From NCBI RefSeq assembly GCF_013184075.1, contig NZ_JABEQQ010000001.1, positions 849,549 to 913,548 on the forward strand: DNA of 64,000 bases, read 5' to 3'. This document shows positions 58,912-64,000 of the stretch, piece by piece. The first letter of the stretch is position 1. Each line of letters starts with the position of its first letter. A program made the translations under genes and the position numbers. Source of the stretch: Lentilactobacillus kribbianus (lineage in GTDB: Bacteria; Bacillota; Bacilli; Lactobacillales; Lactobacillaceae). The notes beneath the pieces are model-generated. The model was not told the DNA's origin. It did no database searches and saw only the letters and a program-made list of their open reading frames with translations.

Positions 58912-59454
58912 ATGAACAATGATATTTTAAAGACCCTGTATAGTGAACAAGATATTGCGGACGCTTGCCAACGATTGGGAGCAGAAATTCAAGCAGAATA
59001 TAAAGACCGGGTTCCAGTTGCAATTGGGGTACTACGTGGAGCAGTGTTCTTTATGGCTGATGTTTTGCGTAATGCGGACACTTATATGGAAACCGACTTT
59101 ATTGACGTTTCTAGTTATCACGGTGGATTAGCATCGAGTGGTACCATTGATTTAGTAACTGATATTTCTACTGATATCAGTGGTAGAGAAGTTCTTTTGA
59201 TTGAAGACATCGTAGATACTGGGCGAACGTTAAAATATTTAATCGACCTTTTGAAGCAACGTGGAGCCAGTGATGTTAAGGTTTGTACTTTATTAGATAA
59301 ACCTAGTGGTCGCGTGGTTGAAGCAACTTCAGATTTTGTTGGTTTTGTGGTCCCTAATGAATTCGTTGTGGGTTATGGACTTGATTATAAGGAACAGTAT
59401 CGTAACCTACCGTATGTTGGGGTATTAAAACCTGAAATTTATTCAACTAATTAA
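58912..59454 (+). CDS. hpt: Hypoxanthine phosphoribosyltransferase
   Basis: A 180-residue purine salvage enzyme that joins hypoxanthine or guanine to PRPP. The PRPP loop is EVLLIEDIVDTGRTLKYL (about residues 92-109), and VPVAIGVLRGAVFFMADVLR forms the flexible-loop side. It lies between tilS and ftsH as in most Firmicutes. Together with guaC and prs it covers purine interconversion in the window. Confidence 0.97.
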   Translation: MNNDILKTLYSEQDIADACQRLGAEIQAEYKDRVPVAIGVLRGAVFFMADVLRNADTYMETDFIDVSSYHGGLASSGTIDLVTDISTDISGREVLLIEDIVDTGRTLKYLIDLLKQRGASDVKVCTLLDKPSGRVVEATSDFVGFVVPNEFVVGYGLDYKEQYRNLPYVGVLKPEIYSTN

Positions 59455-59497
59455 TAGTCAAATAAGGTCAAATGTGTTAATATCTTGGGTATTAACA
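59455..59497 (+). promoter_or_regulatory. ftsH promoter with CtsR operator
   Basis: AGTCAAA-TAA-GGTCAAA at 59456-59472 matches the CtsR heptad-repeat operator (A/GGTCAAANANA/GGTCAAA) fully. It overlaps the predicted -35 TAGTCA (59455-59460) and the 17-base spacer before TAATAT (59478-59483). A perfect dyad TGTTAATA-N7-TATTAACA (59475-59497) lies over the -10 and start, possibly a second site. Confidence 0.82.
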
Positions 59498-59524
59498 TGA
59501 AAAAAACATTTTAGGAGGACATCG

Positions 59525-61633
59525 ATGAACTCAAAGAAAAATGGGCTTTTTAGAAATAGTCTATTTTACATTGTTGTTTTCTTGCTGATTATGGGCGTGA
59601 TCTACTGGTTTAGCGGTAGCAACACCAATACTCAAACACAAGAAATCCAATCCAGTCAATTTGTGAAGAAATTGAAGGATGATCAGATTCAAAGTTTCTC
59701 GATTCAGCCAAGTGGTGGTGTTTATAAAGTTTCTGGTACATATCGGAAGGTTCAAGAAGTCAAGGTTGATAATGGCTTTTTGAGCAATTCAACGGTGAAA
59801 AAACCAGTTACCAAGTTCACTACAACTGTGTTAGAGAATAATTCATCAATTTCTGAAATCACCAAGGCGGCTCAAGACAATAATGTGAAGATGAACGCTA
59901 AGCAAGAAGAATCCAGTGGATTCTGGGTTAACATGCTAATGACTGTTCTACCATTACTATTATTCGTGTGGTTCTTCTACATGATGATGGGTCGGGCCGG
60001 TGGTGGCCAAGGCGGTGGCAATAACAACGTTATGCGCTTTGGTAAATCAAAGGCCAAGCCAGCTGATAGCAAAGAAAACAAGGTTCGTTTCTCTGATGTT
60101 GCTGGGGAAGAAGAGGAAAAACAAGAATTAGTTGAAGTTGTTGAATTCTTAAAAGATCCTCGTAAATTTACTAGTTTAGGAGCTAAAATCCCTCATGGTG
60201 TTTTACTTGAAGGACCTCCCGGAACTGGTAAAACTTTATTAGCTAAAGCCGTAGCCGGTGAAGCTGATGTACCGTTTTACTCAATTTCTGGTTCTGATTT
60301 CGTGGAAATGTTTGTCGGGGTCGGGGCTAGTCGAGTACGTGATTTGTTTGATCAAGCTAAGAAAGCAGCACCTGCAATCATCTTTATTGATGAAATTGAT
60401 GCGGTTGGACGAAAACGTGGTAACGGTATGGGCGGCGGCCATGATGAACGGGAACAAACATTGAACCAATTATTGGTTGAAATGGATGGATTTAGTGGTA
60501 ATGAAGGCGTTATTGTTATTGCAGCTACTAACCGTTCGGACGTCTTAGATCCAGCCTTGACTCGTCCTGGTCGATTTGACCGGAAGATTTTGGTTGGTCG
60601 TCCAGATGTTAATGGTCGAGAAGCTATTTTGAAAGTTCATGCTAAAAATAAGCCATTATCTAGTGATGTTGATTTACGAGAAGTGGCACAACAAACTCCC
60701 GGATTTGTCGGGGCAGATTTGGCTAACTTACTGAATGAAGCTGCTTTGTTAGCTGCTCGTCGTAATAAGCGAGAAATCGATGCAACCGATGTCGATGAAG
60801 CTGAGGATCGCGTAATTGCTGGTCCAGCTAAACGTAATCGAGTTATTTCTGACAAAGAACGACAAACAGTGGCTTATCACGAAGCTGGTCATACCATTGT
60901 CGGTTTAGTTCTAAATGATGCTCGTGTGGTTCATAAAGTTACCATTGTCCCTCGTGGCCGCGCCGGTGGTTATGCCATCATGTTGCCAAGAGAAGATCAA
61001 CAATTGTTATCTAAAAAGGACGCAATGGAACAAATTGCTGGTTTAATGGGTGGTCGTGCTGCCGAAGAAATCATTTTCGACTCACAATCATCTGGGGCTT
61101 CTAATGACTTTGAACAAGCTACTAACATGGCTCGAGCTATGGTTACTCAATACGGAATGAGTGAAAAGCTTGGTAATGTTCAATTAGAAAATCCAGCTCA
61201 AGAATCATATGGTCCTACTTATTCACAGGAAACGGCAGCTACTATTGATGCTGAAGTTCGTCGTTTTACTGATGAAGGTCATCAAGAAGCTAAGAAAATC
61301 ATTGAAGCTCACAGAGAGCAACATAAGATTATTGCCGAAGCTTTGTTGAAGTATGAAACCTTGGATGAAAAACAAATTCTCTCACTTTACAATACCGGTA
61401 AGATGCCTGAAGATGATGACAGTAACCAGTTCCCAAGTGAACATGCTGCTACATTTGAAGAATCTAAACGGGAATTAGAGCGCCGAGAAGCTGAACGTCA
61501 AGATAAGATGAGTAAAAAAGCACTTAATGACGACGGAATTGAAGATCCAAATGAAGACGTTGAACGACCTGATGAGATTGTCGATCCTAAATCACATGAT
61601 AACCATGATGATGACAATCCAAACAGATTTTAG
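59525..61633 (+). CDS. ftsH: ATP-dependent zinc metalloprotease FtsH
   Basis: A 702-residue membrane-anchored AAA protease. Two membrane segments flank an extracytoplasmic domain (residues about 11-29 and 136-155). Walker A is GPPGTGKT (about 235), the second region of homology includes [21 protein letters not shown], and the zinc site is HEAGH (about residue 457) with the distal aspartate in the [11 protein letters not shown] region. The C-terminus is a long acidic tail. Ribosome binding site TAGGAGG. The CtsR operator upstream implies heat-stress control. Confidence 0.97.
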   Translation: MNSKKNGLFRNSLFYIVVFLLIMGVIYWFSGSNTNTQTQEIQSSQFVKKLKDDQIQSFSIQPSGGVYKVSGTYRKVQEVKVDNGFLSNSTVKKPVTKFTTTVLENNSSISEITKAAQDNNVKMNAKQEESSGFWVNMLMTVLPLLLFVWFFYMMMGRAGGGQGGGNNNVMRFGKSKAKPADSKENKVRFSDVAGEEEEKQELVEVVEFLKDPRKFTSLGAKIPHGVLLEGPPGTGKTLLAKAVAGEADVPFYSISGSDFVEMFVGVGASRVRDLFDQAKKAAPAIIFIDEIDAVGRKRGNGMGGGHDEREQTLNQLLVEMDGFSGNEGVIVIAATNRSDVLDPALTRPGRFDRKILVGRPDVNGREAILKVHAKNKPLSSDVDLREVAQQTPGFVGADLANLLNEAALLAARRNKREIDATDVDEAEDRVIAGPAKRNRVISDKERQTVAYHEAGHTIVGLVLNDARVVHKVTIVPRGRAGGYAIMLPREDQQLLSKKDAMEQIAGLMGGRAAEEIIFDSQSSGASNDFEQATNMARAMVTQYGMSEKLGNVQLENPAQESYGPTYSQETAATIDAEVRRFTDEGHQEAKKIIEAHREQHKIIAEALLKYETLDEKQILSLYNTGKMPEDDDSNQFPSEHAATFEESKRELERREAERQDKMSKKALNDDGIEDPNEDVERPDEIVDPKSHDNHDDDNPNRF

Positions 61634-61645
61634 TATTAAGTAAGG

Positions 61646-61680
61646 CGAGCTTAGGGATTTTTCCCTAGACTCGTTTTTTA
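61646..61680 (+). terminator. Terminator after ftsH
   Basis: CGAGCTTAGGGA/TCCCTAGACTCG with one mismatch, T5 loop, T6 run. Confidence 0.88.
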
Positions 61681-61700
61681 CTTTATTAAAGGAGAAAATA

Positions 61701-62600
61701 ATGAAAGATTATTTAGCAAAAGCAATTACAAATGACGGCATGTTTCGAGCATACGCCATTAATGCCACTCAAATGGTAACGACAGCACAAGTTAAGCATG
61801 ATACTTGGAGTGCGGCTTCTACTGCTTTAGGGCGGACGTTAGTCGCCGCTACACTACTAGCAACATCTACTGATAAGTCTGGTAAGTCTATTACTGTCAA
61901 GATTAATGGTGGTGGTCCGGTTGGCGGCATTGTGGTTGAAGCAGATTCTAATGGTTATGCCAAAGGCTATGTGGCCAATCCCCACACTGAGTTGACCTTA
62001 AACGATAAAAATGAAATTGATGTTGGTCAGGTCGTAGGGGTTAATGGTTATTTAGAAGTGACTAAAAATGTGATGGATAAAGAACCTTATACCAGTAGTG
62101 TACCGTTGACTTCTGGCGAAATTGGTGATGATTTTACCTTCTACTTGGCACAATCAGAACAAATTCCATCTGCGTTGGCAGTTTCCGTATTGATAAATAG
62201 TGATAATTCTATCCAAGTGGCTGGGGGATACCTGATTCAAGTTCTTCCGGGTGCTAGCGAAGAAGCCATTAGTCAATTAGAAGAAAAATTAAAAACACTG
62301 CCAGCATTGTCTGAAATGTTAATAGCTAACAAGACCCCAGAAGAAATATTGAACCAAATTTTTGGCGAGAAGCAACTCCAACTATTGACTACTATGCCAG
62401 TTGAGTTTTACTGCAATTGCTCTAAAGAGCGGTTTGCTAACGACTTAGTGGGCATTCCAGTAGATCAATTAACCGCTATTCGGGATGAACAACACGGCAT
62501 GGAAATTGTTTGCAATTTTTGCCACAATAAGTATGAATATAGTGAAGAACAACTAAACGCTATTATCGATTTAGCCAGCCAAAGTCAACAGGAGAAGTAA
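61701..62600 (+). CDS. hslO: Redox-regulated chaperone Hsp33
   Basis: A 299-residue holdase chaperone activated by oxidation. The N-terminal domain has the conserved GPVGGIVVEADSNGYAKGYV; the C-terminal zinc switch has cysteines CNC (about residues 238-240) and CNFC (about 271-274). Disulfide formation there releases zinc and turns on chaperone activity. It follows ftsH, and dusB starts two bases after its stop. Confidence 0.96.
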   Translation: MKDYLAKAITNDGMFRAYAINATQMVTTAQVKHDTWSAASTALGRTLVAATLLATSTDKSGKSITVKINGGGPVGGIVVEADSNGYAKGYVANPHTELTLNDKNEIDVGQVVGVNGYLEVTKNVMDKEPYTSSVPLTSGEIGDDFTFYLAQSEQIPSALAVSVLINSDNSIQVAGGYLIQVLPGASEEAISQLEEKLKTLPALSEMLIANKTPEEILNQIFGEKQLQLLTTMPVEFYCNCSKERFANDLVGIPVDQLTAIRDEQHGMEIVCNFCHNKYEYSEEQLNAIIDLASQSQQEK

Positions 62601-62602
62601 TT

Positions 62603-63595
62603 ATGGAGTGGAAAATCGGTGATGTAACAATTCCCAATCAAGTGGTGGTGGCACCGATGGCCGGAGTTACCAATTCAGCGTTTCGAGTTATTTGCAAGGA
62701 ATTTGGTGCGGGACTAGTTGTTTGTGAAATGATATCTGATAAGGGAATTATGTATCAAAATAAGAAAACTCTGGAGATGATGTTTGTTGATGCTAAAGAA
62801 CATCCGATGAGCATTCAGATTTATGGCGGCGATAAAGAGACCTTAGTTAATGCTGCCAAATTTGTTGATCAACACACGGCAGCCGATATTATTGATATCA
62901 ACATGGGATGCCCGGTCAATAAGGTGGTTAAAACTGAGGCTGGGGCACGGTGGTTACTAGATCCTAATAAGGTCTACGAAATGGTTTCTTATGTCACGGA
63001 TGCGGTAACTAAGCCGGTGACGGTTAAAATGCGAACTGGATGGGATGAAGAGCATATTTATGCAGTAGAAAATGCTTTGGCAGCTCAACGAGCCGGTGCT
63101 GCCGCAATTGCGATGCACGGTCGAACCAGAAAACAAATGTATACAGGACAGTCTGATTGGGATATTTTAGCGACTGTTGCCAATGAATTAACCATTCCGT
63201 TCATGGGTAATGGTGATGTTAAAACACCACAAGATGCTAAAAAAATGATTACTGAAGTGGGAGCTGATGCGGCCATGATTGGTCGAGCGGTCGAAGGCAA
63301 TCCCTGGATGTTAGAACGCACTAATCATTATTTAGCTACTGGAGAATTATTACCAGAACCAACGGCATTTGAAAAAATCAAGATCGCTCGAACACATTTA
63401 AATCGGTTAGTAGAGTTAAAGGGAGAACATGCGGCTGTGGTCGATTATCGTAGCCAAATTGGTTACTATCTCAAGGGGATTTCACGTTCTGCACGAACTA
63501 AGGTAGCCATTGTGAATGCACAGACTGCAGCGGAAATTAATACACTATTGGATGATTTTGTGGACAAATTAATCGCTAAAGGAATTACAGCATAA
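62603..63595 (+). CDS. dusB: tRNA-dihydrouridine synthase
   Basis: A 330-residue FMN enzyme reducing uridines in tRNA. VVVAPMAGVTNSAFRVICKEFGAGLVVCEMIS is the N-terminal FMN-binding start, the catalytic cysteine is in INMGCPVNKVVKTEAGA (about residue 104), and HGRTRKQMYTG carries the FMN histidine. Here it ends the cluster with its own terminator; lysS, which often follows dusB in Firmicutes, does not come next in this genome. Confidence 0.95.
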   Translation: MEWKIGDVTIPNQVVVAPMAGVTNSAFRVICKEFGAGLVVCEMISDKGIMYQNKKTLEMMFVDAKEHPMSIQIYGGDKETLVNAAKFVDQHTAADIIDINMGCPVNKVVKTEAGARWLLDPNKVYEMVSYVTDAVTKPVTVKMRTGWDEEHIYAVENALAAQRAGAAAIAMHGRTRKQMYTGQSDWDILATVANELTIPFMGNGDVKTPQDAKKMITEVGADAAMIGRAVEGNPWMLERTNHYLATGELLPEPTAFEKIKIARTHLNRLVELKGEHAAVVDYRSQIGYYLKGISRSARTKVAIVNAQTAAEINTLLDDFVDKLIAKGITA

Positions 63596-63612
63596 TAGAA
63601 TAATTTAATTAG

Positions 63613-63637
63613 AGGTTGGTGAATACCAGCCTTTTTT
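63613..63637 (+). terminator. Terminator after dusB
   Basis: AGGTTGGT/ACCAGCCT, 4-base loop, T6. Confidence 0.9.
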
Positions 63638-63734
63638 ACTGTTCTAAATGCAAATATCTGTTATTTTAGAGTAAAAGAGAATACAATAATAAAAGATTTA
63701 GTTTATAATGATTCTAATAAAAGGAGGGCTTATT

Positions 63735-64000
63735 ATGAGTTTGCTTGAGGTTAATGGATTGGGGTATCAAGTCGGTCAGCAACAAATATTAAAGGATATT
63801 AGTTTCTCATTAAACGAACAAGAAGTGCTGACTATTTCGGGCCCATCTGGTAGTGGTAAGTCCACTTTAGCTAGAATTTTGGCAACGTTATTGTCTAAAA
63901 CTAGTGGGACAGTTACATATAAAGATAAAGAAATTGATTCATATGATCCGATTGAATATCGGCGCCATGTGTCATATTGCTTTCAACAGCCTAGTTTGTT
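63735..64000 (+). CDS. ABC transporter ATP-binding protein (YbbL/FetA-like), truncated by window end
   Basis: The first 88 residues of an ABC ATPase. Walker A is GPSGSGKST (about residues 34-42), and the Q-loop region reads YCFQQPSL right at the edge. The short, early Q-loop and RRHVSYCFQQ resemble the YbbL/FetA family paired with a YbbM-type permease, but the signature and partner lie outside the window. A TATAAT at 63704-63709 and AAGGAGGG before ATG suggest it starts its own operon. Confidence 0.75.
   Translation, partial: MSLLEVNGLGYQVGQQQILKDISFSLNEQEVLTISGPSGSGKSTLARILATLLSKTSGTVTYKDKEIDSYDPIEYRRHVSYCFQQPSL

Overview
The window is a stretch of a low-GC Firmicutes chromosome, almost certainly family Lactobacillaceae. 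The 16S/23S/5S rRNA sequences, an L-lactate dehydrogenase, the mevalonate enzyme HMG-CoA reductase, the LipL/HD-hydrolase/RpoE-delta/PyrG gene order and the pth-mfd-yabO-divIC-tilS-hpt-ftsH-hslO-dusB cluster all fit. The genus cannot be fixed by eye. I see no CRISPR array, prophage, insertion sequence or plasmid gene. Most of the window is core genome.

Layout. 1-4645: an rRNA operon (16S cut by the window edge, no tRNA in the 16S-23S spacer, 5S followed by a terminator). 4661-9987: an accessory redox/uptake operon made of an Rrf2-type regulator with a promoter-proximal dyad, a decayed NAD(P)-binding NmrA-type gene, a permease-substrate-binding fusion with its ATPase (OpuC/EgtUV type) and a flavin disulfide reductase. 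10041-13666: guaC, tRNA-Thr and, convergent, a HelD-type RNA polymerase recycling helicase. 13752-19852: Trp T-box and trpS, ppx, mvaA, then a tight trio of an HExxH protein, a sirtuin and a DUF72 protein. 19940-24603: metG, tatD, rnmV, rsmA, veg. 24731-27196: ispE and a two-gene Zur-type zinc ABC transporter. 27274-31390: purR, glmU, prs, DUF1275 protein. 31440-34427 (minus): HAD phosphatase, HD hydrolase, LipL-type octanoyltransferase. 34575-39259: DUF1934 protein, rpoE, pyrG with a CTP-sensing attenuator, murA, rpmE2. 39336-42702: MFS exporter, sortase A, phosphotyrosine phosphatase and an unknown protein. 42745-48241: murF, cshA, acpS, alr, mazEF. 48343-50115 (minus): CbpA-type c-di-AMP-binding protein and ldh. 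50231-63637: the pth-to-dusB cluster, with a CtsR operator before ftsH. 63735-end: a truncated ABC ATPase.

Common threads. Nucleotide metabolism is well represented (guaC, purR, prs, pyrG, hpt, HD hydrolase), with a visible PurBox pair and a CTP attenuator. Cell-wall supply is another thread (glmU, murA, murF, alr, flippase, divIC, sortase). Translation and RNA maintenance is the third (trpS, metG, rsmA, rnmV, tilS, pth, cshA, rqcP, dusB).

The most interesting stretches are the EgtUV-like transporter joined to a flavin disulfide reductase that lacks the usual C-terminal His-Glu dyad, and the HExxH-sirtuin-DUF72 operon, whose joint function I cannot name. Several start codons were moved inward from the longest possible reading frame on the basis of ribosome binding sites; these are noted per gene.
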